Assembly: GCF_900188165.1 (NCBI RefSeq)
Contig: NZ_FZOS01000002.1
Coordinates: 225,818-289,817, forward strand
Reading direction: 5' to 3'
Length of the DNA: 64,000 bases
Source of the DNA: Edaphosphingomonas laterariae
GTDB lineage: Bacteria; Pseudomonadota; Alphaproteobacteria; Sphingomonadales; Sphingomonadaceae
Each line of letters opens with the position of its first letter. Position 1 is the first letter of the stretch. The position numbers were made by a program, and so were the translations under genes. The notes under the pieces are model-generated. The model was not told the DNA's origin and searched no databases. It saw only the letters and a program-made list of their open reading frames with translations. Below, piece after piece: positions 16,883 through 25,668 of the stretch.

Positions 16883-18732
16883 CAGAAAATCTCCATGGTT
16901 GATTTCGGCCGTTCCTTCCCGTCGAGCGGCTCGTTCATCAGGATATGCATCGTCGCCCAGGCGAGATCGGCGTGGCCGTCATTGCCGCCGCGCCCGGCCT
17001 TGAAGGTGACGTTGCGCCCGCTGGTGGTCAGCGTTTTCTTGATCGAGACGAAGGCGGACACGAGATCCAGCCACCCACCGTCGAACGCCAGGCGGCCACG
17101 CCGGATGACGTTCTGCGCCTTCATGATCATGCCGGCTTTCAGCTCGAGCGAATATTCGATCTTCGCCACGGCGGTATTGGGCATCGCGCCCGGCTTGGCG
17201 AGCAGCTGATAGACGCCGGCGCCGACGCCCTTGGCGTCGATGCCGAGATAGGTGCAGTTGTACCGCTTGAGCACCGCCTTGATGAATTCGGCCTGCTGCT
17301 CGAAATCCAAGCCCCGGAGCTGGTGGCGCTCGAGCAGGCGGAACGGCCCGCCCTCGACCAGCGGCGGCGCGGCAATGACCAGCGCGGCGTTGTCGCCGTC
17401 CTCGCTTTCCTGCGGATCATAGCCCGCCCACACCGATCGGCTGCCATAGGGACGATCGGCGTCGGGGTTGAAATCCTCCCAATCGGCCAGGCTGTCGCAG
17501 CCGCAGGCGATCAGGTCGTTGAACTTGAAGGCGGACAGGCTGTCATCGACAAACTCGCACCCAAACAGGTTGGCGAATTCGTCGGGCGCATATTCGTCCT
17601 GCAGCTCGTCGATATCGAACAGGTCACAGCCACCGGCTTCGGCGTCGCGAATGGTGACGATATGGCGCCAGATCCGATCCGGCCCGACCGATCCGGCAGC
17701 CAGCGCGGCATGGCTGACATCGAATTCAACCCGATCGGCCTTTTTCCGTCGCCGGTTGCGGCGCTCGCCCGTCCAATAGGGATAGGCCGGGTGGGCGACA
17801 GTCGATGGCGTGGAAAAGTAGGTTTTTCGCCATTTCTTATGGGTCGCCATGCCCGAGGCGACCTTGTTCAGCTCCTCGAACGAATGGACCCAGAAGAATT
17901 CGTCGAAATAGAAATTTCCGTGCCGGCCCTGCGCCGTGCGAAAGTTCGTGCCAAGGAAGTGGAATTCGGCCGCCGCTTCCTCGGCCGGGCGCAGATCCGA
18001 CGTGATCAGCATCGGGTCGCCGGTGAGGCTCACCCCGACCAGCTTGGCGAAGCTGACGATGTAGGACCGGAACTGATGCGCCTGCGCCTTGGAGGCCGAC
18101 AGGAAGATCTGGTTTCGGCCCGTTTCGATCGCGTCGATCAGCGCTTCGAAGGCGAAATAATAGGTCGCACCGATCTGGCGCGACTTGAGGATCATGCGCG
18201 TGCGCTGATCCTTCTCGTCCCACCATTTGCGCTGATAATCGTAGAGGCCGGCAAGGAAGATGCGCTTCAGCTCGGCGCATTGCTCCTCGGTGAAATGGTT
18301 CTTTTTCGGCTTCTTGCGCGGCCCGGCGTTGCGGTTGCCGACATTTTCGTTGAGGTCGCCCTCATGGCCGCCCGGCTCTTCATAGCGGCGGACGCGGGCA
18401 AGCGTGGCGATCTGGCGGCCGAGCGAATCCAGCTCGGCGAGGTCGCCGGCGGTCTTCTTCTCCTTGGCGACCAGCGCCATGAACCGGATTTCGATCGCGT
18501 CTTCCAGCTTGCGGATCGAAGGCGCATCGTCCCAGCGATCGCGTTGCTTCCAGCTTTCGATGGTGGAGCGCGCGATCGCATCGCCCTTTTCGTTCGCAAT
18601 GCCGTGCAGGGCGAATTCGTCGGCGATCTGGCTGATGCCCCAGCCACGCCAGAACAGGCTGCGCGCATGGCGGCGCGGATCGAACTGCACATAGGCAGGC
18701 GGGACGATCGGAGGGACGCGCGCATCATTCAT
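16882..18732 (-). CDS. Terminase large subunit, P2 gpP family
   Basis: A 616-residue packaging ATPase and nuclease. The N-terminus (20-65) has a helix-turn-helix-like ARSLFWRGWGISQIADEFALHG. The ATPase has KSRQIGAT (183-190) as a Walker A variant and FYFDE (274-278) as Walker B. The C-terminal nuclease half has AGYDPQES, LGIDAKGVG and DGHADLAWA acidic motifs. It cuts concatemeric or circular DNA and drives it into the prohead with the small subunit encoded at 20886. It is transcribed leftward from the divergent promoter region holding an Ogr-type site. Confidence 0.94.
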   Translation of the reverse strand: MNDARVPPIVPPAYVQFDPRRHARSLFWRGWGISQIADEFALHGIANEKGDAIARSTIESWKQRDRWDDAPSIRKLEDAIEIRFMALVAKEKKTAGDLAELDSLGRQIATLARVRRYEEPGGHEGDLNENVGNRNAGPRKKPKKNHFTEEQCAELKRIFLAGLYDYQRKWWDEKDQRTRMILKSRQIGATYYFAFEALIDAIETGRNQIFLSASKAQAHQFRSYIVSFAKLVGVSLTGDPMLITSDLRPAEEAAAEFHFLGTNFRTAQGRHGNFYFDEFFWVHSFEELNKVASGMATHKKWRKTYFSTPSTVAHPAYPYWTGERRNRRRKKADRVEFDVSHAALAAGSVGPDRIWRHIVTIRDAEAGGCDLFDIDELQDEYAPDEFANLFGCEFVDDSLSAFKFNDLIACGCDSLADWEDFNPDADRPYGSRSVWAGYDPQESEDGDNAALVIAAPPLVEGGPFRLLERHQLRGLDFEQQAEFIKAVLKRYNCTYLGIDAKGVGAGVYQLLAKPGAMPNTAVAKIEYSLELKAGMIMKAQNVIRRGRLAFDGGWLDLVSAFVSIKKTLTTSGRNVTFKAGRGGNDGHADLAWATMHILMNEPLDGKERPKSTMEIF

Positions 18733-18779
18733 CGCGGCGGACGTTAAGCGGCGCCCACGCCCCGCCCACGGCCGTCATC

Positions 18780-18801
18780 TTGTGGAAATACCTTCCCACA
18801 C
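18780..18801. promoter_or_regulatory. Ogr-type late promoter site 1 (divergent)
   Basis: TGT (18781-18783), 14 bases, then ACA (18798-18800), with flanking TTGTGG and CCCACA. It sits between the leftward terminase gene (start 18732) and the rightward scaffold gene (start 18885), and could activate both. P2 late promoters carry TGT-N12-ACA centred about 55 bp upstream of the start site; the spacing here is 14. Confidence 0.7.
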
Positions 18802-18884
18802 CATGACTTGCTTGAGCCTCACGGCCCCTTCGGTCCCTGTTCGGCGGCGATCACGCCACGCTGCAGCAATCCGAGGGACCGTTC

Positions 18885-19697
18885 ATGGCCAAGTCCAAAT
18901 TCTTCCGCATCGCCGTCGAAGGCGCCACCGTCGACGGGCGTGAGATCACGCGCCAGTGGCTGGAAGAAATGGCCGCGTCCTACACGCCCGACACCTATAC
19001 GGCGCGCATCAATTGCGAGCATATCGCCGGTTACAGCCCCGATCGGCCCTTCAACGCCTATGGCTCCGTGCTGTCGCTGAAAACCGAGGCGGTTTCACTC
19101 AAGATCGACGGCAAGGATCAGCCCCGTCTGGGCCTGTTCGCGGAGATCGAGGCCAACGATCAGCTGGTCGAGATCAACAAGGCCGGGCAGAAGCTGTTCA
19201 CCTCGTGCGAGATCCACCCGAATTTCGCCGGCACGGGCAAGGCCTATCTGGTCGGCCTGGCGGTGACGGACAGCCCGGCCTCGCTGGGCACCGAACCCCT
19301 GAAATTCGCGGCCATGTCGCGGCCCAACCTGTTCACGCCGGCGGAAGAAATCGAACTGGCCATCGAGCCTTCGGCGCCCGATCCCAGCGCCGGCGCATTC
19401 GCAGCGGTGAAAGACTTTTTCGCAAGCCTGACCGCCAAGCCGCAACAGCAGGAGCCGCCGGCGCAGCCCGATCCCAAGCCGGCCAATGACAATGTCGCGC
19501 TCGCGCAGCTGGCCGAGGGCATGTCGCGGATGACGGCAGCGATGGAGACCTCGGCCACTGCCACCACCGCCCGCGTCGACAAGCTCGCGGCGGATCTCGG
19601 CGCGCTCAAGGCCCAGCTCGAAAAGACCGAACAGCCCGGCAATTTCACCCGCCCCCCGGCGACCGGCGGCGGCGGGACGATCCAGACGGACTGCTGA
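18885..19697 (+). CDS. Capsid scaffolding protein/protease, P2 gpO family
   Basis: A 270-residue protein. The N-terminal protease domain starts KSKFFRIAVEGATVDGREITRQWLEEMAASYTPDTYTARINCEHI. Asp17, His46 and Ser107 (in LFTSCEIHPNF) fit the catalytic triad described for P2 gpO (Asp19, His48, Ser107). The C-terminal part (about 165-260) is Pro/Gln-rich and then helical, as expected for the scaffold. It guides capsid assembly and cleaves capsid, scaffold and portal during maturation. It is the first rightward late gene after the Ogr-type site. Confidence 0.93.
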   Translation: MAKSKFFRIAVEGATVDGREITRQWLEEMAASYTPDTYTARINCEHIAGYSPDRPFNAYGSVLSLKTEAVSLKIDGKDQPRLGLFAEIEANDQLVEINKAGQKLFTSCEIHPNFAGTGKAYLVGLAVTDSPASLGTEPLKFAAMSRPNLFTPAEEIELAIEPSAPDPSAGAFAAVKDFFASLTAKPQQQEPPAQPDPKPANDNVALAQLAEGMSRMTAAMETSATATTARVDKLAADLGALKAQLEKTEQPGNFTRPPATGGGGTIQTDC

Positions 19698-19753
19698 TCC
19701 GCGCCCGCAACCGCACGCCCACGCCCCTGCCAGCCCGCCCCTAGGAGCACTCA

Positions 19754-20836
19754 ATGCGCAACTCGACCCGCCTGCTGTTCACCGCCTATGTCAGCCAGAT
19801 CGCGCTGCTGAACGGCGTCGCCGACGCATCCGTCAAATTCACCGTCTCGCCCGCGGTCGAACAGACGCTCGAAGAGAAGATTCAGGAATCGAGCGAGTTT
19901 CTGCAGCAGATCCAGATCATCGGCGTGCCGGAGCAGACCGGCCAAAAGGTAGGTGTGGGCGTCACCCGATCCATCGCCGGGCGCACCAACACGGCCGCCG
20001 GCAATCGCCGCACGCCGACCGACCCCACCGACACCTCGGACGAAGGCACCTATTTCTGCCGGCAGACCAATTACGACCATGCGATCAAATATGCGAAGAT
20101 CGACGCATGGCGGCATAAGCCGGAGTTCCAGACGCTGCTGCGCGATGCGATCCTGAAACAGCAGGGCCGCGACCGGATCATGATCGGCTTCAACGGCACG
20201 TCGGCGGCGGCGGGGACCGATCGCGTTGCCAATCCGCTGCTGCAGGACGTCAACGAGGGCTGGCTCCACAAGATCCGCACGCGCGCGCCGGCGCGCTATC
20301 TTGACGACGGCGCGCTGACCGCCAACCCGACCAAGGCGATCTATGTCGCTTCGGGTGTCGAGGTGGTCGACGCCGACGCGACGAACATCGCCACCGCGAA
20401 GGCCGATTACGCCAATCTCGATGCGCTCGCCTTCGACGCGCTGGATCTGCTCGATCCCTGGCATCGCGGCGATACCGATCTTGTCGTCATCGTCGGCTGG
20501 AAGCTGGTGAAGGACAAGTATCTGAACCTGCTGCAGGCCGCTGGCGATACGGCGACCGAGGGCGAGGCGGCGCACCGCATCCTCACTTTGCCCAAGCAGC
20601 TCGCCGGCAAGCGCGCGATCATCGTGCCCTTCTTCCCGGAAGATGGCCTGCTGATCACCAGCCTCGATAACCTGTCGATCTATTGGCAGGAAGAGACGCG
20701 CCGCCGCCAGATCAAGGATGAACCGGCGCTCGACCAGATCGAGAATTACGAGAGCGTCAACGAGGACTTCGTGGTCGAGGATTACGGCCGCTGCGCCTTC
20801 GTCGAAAACATCGTCATGGGCAAGAAGCCCGCCTGA
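19754..20836 (+). CDS. Major capsid protein, P2 gpN family
   Basis: A 360-residue HK97-fold capsid protein. The N-terminal MRNSTRLLFTAYVSQIALLNG and FTVSPAVEQTLEEKIQESSEFLQQI correspond to the gpN start. Later segments YDHAIKYAKIDAWRHKPEFQTLLRDAI, QDVNEGWLHKIR and EDFVVEDYGRCAFVENI are family landmarks. It follows the scaffold gene by 56 bp. The gpO protease probably removes about 30 N-terminal residues, by analogy with P2. Confidence 0.95.
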   Translation: MRNSTRLLFTAYVSQIALLNGVADASVKFTVSPAVEQTLEEKIQESSEFLQQIQIIGVPEQTGQKVGVGVTRSIAGRTNTAAGNRRTPTDPTDTSDEGTYFCRQTNYDHAIKYAKIDAWRHKPEFQTLLRDAILKQQGRDRIMIGFNGTSAAAGTDRVANPLLQDVNEGWLHKIRTRAPARYLDDGALTANPTKAIYVASGVEVVDADATNIATAKADYANLDALAFDALDLLDPWHRGDTDLVVIVGWKLVKDKYLNLLQAAGDTATEGEAAHRILTLPKQLAGKRAIIVPFFPEDGLLITSLDNLSIYWQEETRRRQIKDEPALDQIENYESVNEDFVVEDYGRCAFVENIVMGKKPA

Positions 20837-20885
20837 TCGGCCGACACAGGCCTTCGCTAACCGCCCCACCTGACAGGACACGCAC

Positions 20886-21767
20886 ATGAGCCTCGCTCGC
20901 CGTCACAGGGATCGCATCCTTGCTGCCCAAACCGTTGCGTCCGCTCCCAATCGTGGGGCGGGGCAGCCTCCCGCCGCCGGCACCCCCACGCCGGCGGCGG
21001 GAGCGCAAAACCCACCGGCAGAACGCGCGGCCGCGCAAGTCGCGCTGCGCTTCACCCATGATCTCCGCCGCTTGAAGGAAATCAAGGCGGTCAGCGGCAA
21101 GATCGCGGCCAAGGCGGTGATGCTGCCCGAATATCAGAGCTGGGTCGAAGGTACGGTGGCGGCGGACGCTGGCGTCGGCGCGGGCACCACGGCCGAGATC
21201 GTGCCGACCTATATGGTGTGGCTGATCGACACGGCGGCCTATGGCGAAGCGCTGGATCTCGTCCCCTTCCTGCTCCGGCACAAGGTCGCGATGCCGGCGC
21301 GCTACAATCGCGACGTCGCCACCGTTGTCCTCGAGGAGATCGCCGACGCGGCGCTCAAGCAGCAGAATGCCGGCGAGGCGTTCGAGCTGGCCGTGCTGGA
21401 ACGCGTCGCCACGCTGACCGACGACATCGATCTGCACGATGAACCGCGCGCCAAGCTCTACAAGGCGATCGGCATCGAACATATGCGCCAGGGCGAGGAA
21501 GCCGAAGCCGGCCCCGCCGCGCGCACCGCGCTGCTGGCCGCCGCCAATGCCTTCCGCAAGGCACACGGCCACGACAGCCGCATCGGCGTGCAAGGCAGGA
21601 TCAAGCGCGCCGAAAAGCTGATCGCCGTGATCGACGCCGCTGCGGCAGCGGCCGAAAAGGCGGCCGAACAGGGCGGGGGCGAAACCCCGACCGACGCTGA
21701 ACAGACCGAAACGAAGGCCGAGGGCGAAGCCCCGGCCGATACCGATCAGGGCGGCACCGCCGCCTGA
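20886..21767 (+). CDS. Terminase small (endonuclease) subunit, P2 gpM family
   Basis: A 293-residue protein. Residues about 50-235 have the gpM pattern: VALRFTHDLRRLKEIKAVSGKIAAKAVMLPEYQSWVEGT, TYMVWLIDTAAYGEALDLVPFLLRHKVAMPARYNRDVATVVLEEIADAAL and FELAVLERVATLTDDIDLHDEPRAKLYKAIG. An Ala/Pro linker (about 15-45) and an acidic Glu/Thr tail (about 250-293) make it longer than P2 gpM (about 247 residues). It recognises and cuts cos with the gpP-type subunit. Confidence 0.92.
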   Translation: MSLARRHRDRILAAQTVASAPNRGAGQPPAAGTPTPAAGAQNPPAERAAAQVALRFTHDLRRLKEIKAVSGKIAAKAVMLPEYQSWVEGTVAADAGVGAGTTAEIVPTYMVWLIDTAAYGEALDLVPFLLRHKVAMPARYNRDVATVVLEEIADAALKQQNAGEAFELAVLERVATLTDDIDLHDEPRAKLYKAIGIEHMRQGEEAEAGPAARTALLAAANAFRKAHGHDSRIGVQGRIKRAEKLIAVIDAAAAAAEKAAEQGGGETPTDAEQTETKAEGEAPADTDQGGTAA

Positions 21768-21879
21768 CCAGCTCGCCCCCCGGCGCTCGGGGGCGGATCG
21801 CGCGAAGCGGGAGGCCATCATGGCCGCAGGGCCGCTTTCTGCCCCGATCCTCACCCCCGTAAGCCCGTGAGGCGGCCCG

Positions 21880-22362
21880 ATGTCCTTCGTCATCAATCTC
21901 GACGATCCACCCGTTCCCCCCGAACCCGGCCCCGCCGACGCGCCGATCGCCGGCGGCTGGTTTCCCGCAATCGATCCGCGCAAGATCCGCGAAGGCTATC
22001 GCATCCGCGAAGCGGTGACGCCGGCGCGGCTGCGCGAGGCGCTGATTGCCGCCATCATCACCGTGACCAACGATCTTGGCGCATGGCAGGCTGGGCAGGA
22101 CGCCGCCGGCCATGCCTCGCTCGCCGCCGTTCCCGCGCCGTCGATCGACGGCCAGTCGCGCCTGCTGCACCTCTATGTCCGCGCCGTCGCCCTCAACGCG
22201 AAGGCGGAGATCGTCGAACGCTATCGCGACATCGATATCACCGGCCCCGGCGAACGCCGCGCCGAGGATCTTGACCCTTCGGTGGGCGAGCTGCGCCGCG
22301 ATGCGCTCCATGCCGTGCGCGACATTCTGGGCAAGAGCCGCACCACGGTCGAACTGATCTGA
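21880..22362 (+). CDS. Head completion/stabilisation protein, P2 gpL family
   Basis: A 160-residue protein with FPAIDPRKIREGYRIREAVTPARLREALIAAIITVTNDLGAWQ, then LYVRAVALNAKAEIVERYRDIDITGPGERRAEDLDPSVGELRRDALHAVRDILGKSRTTVELI. This is the usual gpL sequence, seen between the small terminase and tail X genes. It caps the filled head before tail joining. The stop shares a base with the next ATG (TGATG). Confidence 0.92.
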   Translation: MSFVINLDDPPVPPEPGPADAPIAGGWFPAIDPRKIREGYRIREAVTPARLREALIAAIITVTNDLGAWQAGQDAAGHASLAAVPAPSIDGQSRLLHLYVRAVALNAKAEIVERYRDIDITGPGERRAEDLDPSVGELRRDALHAVRDILGKSRTTVELI

Positions 22363-22574
22363 TGCCGATCATGGTCCGCGCGCGCCAGGGCGACACGCTC
22401 GATGCATTGATCTGGCGGGAGGCCGCACTCGGCTCGGCCGCGATCGGCGCGGTGCTGGAAGCCAATCCCGGCCTTGCCGATTTCGGGCCGGTGCTGCCGC
22501 TCGGCACGCCCGTCACCATCCCCGACATGGCGCCCGTCGCCGTCGCCGACCCTCTTATCAACCTGTGGGATTGA
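22362..22574 (+). CDS. Tail protein X
   Basis: A 70-residue protein: RARQGDTLDALIWREAALGSAAIGAVLEANPGLADFGPVLPLGTPVTIPDM. This is a small LysM-like fold typical of P2 gpX, probably part of the tail tip or connector. The ATG overlaps the stop of the head-completion gene by one base. Confidence 0.9.
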   Translation: MPIMVRARQGDTLDALIWREAALGSAAIGAVLEANPGLADFGPVLPLGTPVTIPDMAPVAVADPLINLWD

Positions 22575-22577
22575 CGC

Positions 22578-22910
22578 ATGGACCTTCGCCACATCCTCGA
22601 ACCCGCATTGTCCGCACTTGGCGCGCTGGCCCCGTCGCTGATCGGATCGGCTGTCGCACAGGCATGGAAGCCGGGCCTGCCCTGGCGCCAGCGCATCCTG
22701 CAATGGGTCGTTGGCTCGACAGTCAGCTATTACGCCACCATCGGCGTGATCCAGCTGACGGGCTGGAACGAATTCGTCGCGCAGTCGATCGCCTTCGCGA
22801 TCGCGCTTCTCGCCTTCGATGCAACGCCGCGCGTGATCGCCGCCGCCGGCGACGTGCTGGCGGACCTGCCTGCTCGGCTGATTGACCGCCTTTTCGGAAA
22901 GGGCCGCTGA
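22578..22910 (+). CDS. Probable holin
   Basis: A 110-residue protein with two or three hydrophobic segments (about 10-25, 45-60 and 68-85) and a basic C-terminus (RLIDRLFGKGR). Its place after tail X and before the endolysin matches the P2 holin (gene Y) position. It would form the inner-membrane lesion that times lysis. The sequence does not closely match P2 Y by eye, so the call rests on topology and position. Confidence 0.7.
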   Translation: MDLRHILEPALSALGALAPSLIGSAVAQAWKPGLPWRQRILQWVVGSTVSYYATIGVIQLTGWNEFVAQSIAFAIALLAFDATPRVIAAAGDVLADLPARLIDRLFGKGR

Positions 22911-23224
22911 TGGACTGCCTATCCCTCCCCTGTGAATCGATGTTTCAGGTGGATTTGATCGATGGGATCCACTGCGAAGTCGATCCCGTCACGGGTGCCT
23001 ACGTAGTCGTGGATCCGCTTACACCCGACCAACGGACATCGTGCGATGCATGGCTGCTGATCGGCGGAGTTGAGATCCCGGCGGAGCGAAGGGCAGCGGC
23101 TGAGGATAAGCGCGCGCATCTCGCCTCGCTGATCGAGCGGGTTCGCGCCTGCCTAACCCTCGCATCTCCCTGCAACGATTGTCCAATCCACGACGTGGAA
23201 GGCTGTAACAGTGCGCAAAATTGA
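22910..23224 (+). CDS. Hypothetical Cys-containing protein in lysis cassette
   Basis: A 104-residue protein whose ATG overlaps the holin stop by one base (TGATG). It ends in ACLTLASPCNDCPIHDVEGC, a Cys-rich tail that could bind a metal, and contains VDPVTGAYVVVDPLT. No membrane segment is seen. No family is recognised. It lies between holin and endolysin, and its last 14 bases overlap the endolysin start, so it is expressed with the lysis genes. Confidence 0.6.
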   Translation: MDCLSLPCESMFQVDLIDGIHCEVDPVTGAYVVVDPLTPDQRTSCDAWLLIGGVEIPAERRAAAEDKRAHLASLIERVRACLTLASPCNDCPIHDVEGCNSAQN

Positions 23225-23708
23225 CCGCATCAACGTCCATTGCACCGCCACGCGCGTCGGGCGGCCCTATACCATCGCGGATATCGACCGCGATCATAAG
23301 GCGCGCGGCTTCGGCAAGGGCGCATCGCGGCCCTGCGGCTATCACTACGTGATCTATGCCGATGGCACCGTCCATATCGGGCGGCAGGAATATGAGGTCG
23401 GCGCCAACGCCGCCGGCTACAACGCATCTTCGATCGGGATCGTCTATGTCGGCGGTCTCGATGCGAACGGGAAGCCGGCGGACACCCGCACGCCCGCGCA
23501 GAAGGCGGCACTGGCGAGCCTCGTCCGTAGCGTCGCCCGGCGCTACAACGTCCCGCCCGCGCGCATCCTCGGCCATCGCGATCTGTCGCCGGATCTGAAC
23601 GGAAACGGCAAGGTCGATCCGTTCGAATGGACGAAGGTCTGCCCGTGCTTCGACGTGCAGGCCGAAGTGCCCGGCTGGCTGCCCCCCTCCCCATCCGGCG
23701 GAGCCTGA
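23211..23708 (+). CDS. Endolysin: N-acetylmuramoyl-L-alanine amidase
   Basis: A 165-residue amidase_2/PGRP-type zinc amidase starting at a GTG (23211). His10 in INVHCTAT, His122 in ILGHRDL and Cys144 in TKVCPCF fit the zinc ligands of T7-lysozyme-type amidases. GYHYVIYADGTVHIGR is the conserved core. There is no signal peptide, so it needs the holin. This replaces the muramidase-type lysozyme (gene K) that P2 has at this position. It cuts the amide bond between muramic acid and L-Ala. Confidence 0.92.
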   Translation: MRKIDRINVHCTATRVGRPYTIADIDRDHKARGFGKGASRPCGYHYVIYADGTVHIGRQEYEVGANAAGYNASSIGIVYVGGLDANGKPADTRTPAQKAALASLVRSVARRYNVPPARILGHRDLSPDLNGNGKVDPFEWTKVCPCFDVQAEVPGWLPPSPSGGA

Positions 23709-23710
23709 CG

Positions 23711-24184
23711 ATGATCAAGCTCGTCCGATCCGCATGGGCGCTGCTGACCGGATCGCGGGAAACCGTGATCCTGATCCTGCTCGCCGCCGTCGCCGCCGGT
23801 CTCTATGCGACATGGGCCACCACGCGCGCCGATCGCGATCGGCTCGCCGCGTGGGCGAACACGGCCTGTCTCGCCGCCGGCAGCAGCTTCGACGCGGCGG
23901 CCGAGGGCGGCGGCGTGCCCTGCACCCGGCGCATTGCCGAACTGGCACGCATCGATCGCGAATCGCAGGCCGCCAGCAACCGCCTGCTGGCGGACGCGGC
24001 GGCCACGCGCGCCACCAAGATCGCCGATGATCGAACCCTTGCCGCCAACCAGACGGGCGCGCGCCTCGACGCTGCCCGGCAGATGGAGAAAGCCGATGAA
24101 GAAGTGCCTGCGGATGACCGCGTTGCCGGCGATTGGTTTGATGCTCTCAATGGCCTTGGCGGCCTGCGCCCACCGGGCCGTTGA
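23711..24184 (+). CDS. i-spanin (Rz-like)
   Basis: A 157-residue protein starting at the ATG at 23711, 2 bp after the endolysin. One N-terminal membrane segment (about 19-36, VILILLAAVAAGLYATWA) is followed by a helical, charged periplasmic part (ADRDRLAAWANTACLAA... RIAELARIDRESQAASNRLLADAAATRATK). This is the topology of Rz. The lipoprotein at 24096 begins within its 3' end in another frame. Together they would span the periplasm and fuse the membranes at lysis, in the position of LysB in P2. Confidence 0.8.
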   Translation: MIKLVRSAWALLTGSRETVILILLAAVAAGLYATWATTRADRDRLAAWANTACLAAGSSFDAAAEGGGVPCTRRIAELARIDRESQAASNRLLADAAATRATKIADDRTLAANQTGARLDAARQMEKADEEVPADDRVAGDWFDALNGLGGLRPPGR

Positions 24185-24413
24185 CGCTCCACCCGCTGCG
24201 ATCGTCGCCGTCGCGGTGAACGATCCCCCGCCGGCAGACCTGATCCTGTGCCCGCAGGCGCCGGAAGGTTTCCCGACCGACGCGGCAGCGCAGATCCCGG
24301 CCCCGGTGCGCGCGGCCATGAAACGGATCGCCGCCTTCTCTGCCGCGACGCATGATCAACTTGTCCGTCTGATCCGCTGGCATGTGCCCGGCGCCTGCGC
24401 GGGTGACCGCTGA
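24096..24413 (+). CDS. o-spanin lipoprotein (Rz1-like), overlapping the i-spanin gene
   Basis: A 105-residue protein starting at the ATG at 24096, inside the i-spanin gene in a different frame. The signal peptide ends in a lipobox, SMALAAC, so the mature protein begins at Cys and should be anchored in the outer membrane. It is Pro-rich after the Cys (DAPPA... NDPPPADL), as Rz1 proteins are. The overlap of 89 bp and the gene order after the endolysin support an Rz/Rz1 pair. Its stop touches the next gene start (TGATG). Confidence 0.8.
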   Translation: MKKCLRMTALPAIGLMLSMALAACAHRAVDAPPAAIVAVAVNDPPPADLILCPQAPEGFPTDAAAQIPAPVRAAMKRIAAFSAATHDQLVRLIRWHVPGACAGDR

Positions 24414-24907
24414 TGCGCAAGGCGGAAAGCCTGAAGAAGCTGCTGCTGGAAACGGTGCCGGGCTTACGCGACAATCCCGAACGCCTGGCGCTATTCATCG
24501 ACAACGGCACCGTCGCGGGCGGCCACGGCCCCAGCCTGTCGTTCGAATATCGCTATGTCGTCAATCTGGTGTTCGAAGGCTTCACGGGCAGCACCAACCA
24601 TCTCGTCGTGCCGATCCTCGCGTGGATTGCCGACAACCAGCCCGAGCTGCTGGGGCGTCCCGGCGTCGAACCGTTCAGCTTCGAAGCCGAAATCCTCGAT
24701 CAGGATAGCCAGGACGTTTCGATCCGCGTCGCGCTGACCGAACCCGCCGTCGTCACGCCGCGCGAAGACGGCGGCTATGCTGTCAGCCACCCGAACCCCG
24801 GAAACCCACGCGACCTTGATCTGCTGCCCGGCAACGCGAAGCTGTGGCAGCTTTTCCTGCGCGATACGCTGATCGCCCAGACCAGCGATCCCGAATTCCA
24901 GCCCTGA
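24413..24907 (+). CDS. Tail completion protein, P2 gpR family
   Basis: A 164-residue protein: KAESLKKLLLETVPGLRDNPERLALFIDNGTV, FEYRYVVNLVFEGFTG, NHLVVPILAWIADNQPELL and EAEILDQDSQDVSIRVALTEPAVV. This is the usual gpR sequence. It acts in completing the tail, next to gpS. Its ATG overlaps the o-spanin stop. Confidence 0.9.
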   Translation: MRKAESLKKLLLETVPGLRDNPERLALFIDNGTVAGGHGPSLSFEYRYVVNLVFEGFTGSTNHLVVPILAWIADNQPELLGRPGVEPFSFEAEILDQDSQDVSIRVALTEPAVVTPREDGGYAVSHPNPGNPRDLDLLPGNAKLWQLFLRDTLIAQTSDPEFQP

Positions 24908-24908
24908 C

Positions 24909-25592
24909 GTGGCGGCTATCGACGCGAATGAGCTGATAGAGCTGGAGCGCATGGCCGGCGCCATGGTCGCCAGCCTGTCGGCGGCCGAGCGGCGCCGGCT
25001 GCTGCGCGCGATCGCGCGGGATCTCCGCAAATCGCAGGGCGCGCGCATCGCCGCGCAGCGCGATCCCGATGGCGGCGCTTACGCTCCGCGCAAGGAACGG
25101 CCACCGGCCACGCCCGGCGCCTATCCCGTGCGCTTCCTCTATCCCAAGGGATCGCCAGCCCCTCGCCTCGTCGTCATGAAAAGCTGGGTCCGCCAAGGCC
25201 CGCTGCTCACCGGCTTCGACATCGAGGCCGGCGGCATTCGCAGCTTCTTCTGGGACAAGGTGGACCGTTGGCTGCCCGTCGAGGCCGAGGATAAGGCGCG
25301 TGCCGGCGGGAAGCTGCGCCGGCGCGGATCGATCCGCCGTCGCGCCATGTTCCGCAAGCTGCGCGGCGCCCGCTATTTGCGTTCGGACGCCAGCGATCTG
25401 GAACTTTGGGTCGGGTTCAGCGGCAGCGCCGCCGCGATCGCCGGCATCCATCAGGACGGCGGATCGGATCGCCCCGCCCCGAAGGCGCCGGCGGTGCGAT
25501 ATCCGCGCCGCGTGCTGATCGGCATGACCGTCGCGGAGCGCAACCGCGTCCTCGATCTGCTCATCACCCACCTCGACCAAAAGGCGGCCTGA
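24909..25592 (+). CDS. Virion morphogenesis / tail completion protein, P2 gpS family
   Basis: A 227-residue protein starting at a GTG (24909) immediately after the gpR gene. LSAAERRRLLRAIARDLRKSQGARIAAQRDPDGGAYAPRKE is the typical gpS start. The later FSGSAAAIAGIHQDGG and PRRVLIGMTVAERNRVLDLLITHL match the family end. It is the last gene before the second Ogr-type promoter site. P2 gpS is shorter (about 150 residues); the extra middle part includes a basic segment around residues 130-155. Confidence 0.88.
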   Translation: MAAIDANELIELERMAGAMVASLSAAERRRLLRAIARDLRKSQGARIAAQRDPDGGAYAPRKERPPATPGAYPVRFLYPKGSPAPRLVVMKSWVRQGPLLTGFDIEAGGIRSFFWDKVDRWLPVEAEDKARAGGKLRRRGSIRRRAMFRKLRGARYLRSDASDLELWVGFSGSAAAIAGIHQDGGSDRPAPKAPAVRYPRRVLIGMTVAERNRVLDLLITHLDQKAA

Positions 25593-25601
25593 TCGCTTAT
25601 C

Positions 25602-25623
25602 TTGTGGGAAGGGCTTTCCACAA
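25602..25623. promoter_or_regulatory. Ogr-type late promoter site 2
   Basis: TTGTGG-N10-CCACAA, that is TGT-N14-ACA, in the gap between the gpS and gpJ genes. The centre is 57 bp upstream of the preferred gpJ start (25669). A tail operon promoter is expected here. Confidence 0.72.
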
Positions 25624-25668
25624 CAGGGGGTTATGGCCGCCGCCGGCGATCGTCGTCGACATGGCGCC

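Noticed and set aside
16945..18747. A 600-codon plus-strand frame
   Set aside because: It lies antisense to the terminase large subunit, whose motifs are clear; it is compositional only.
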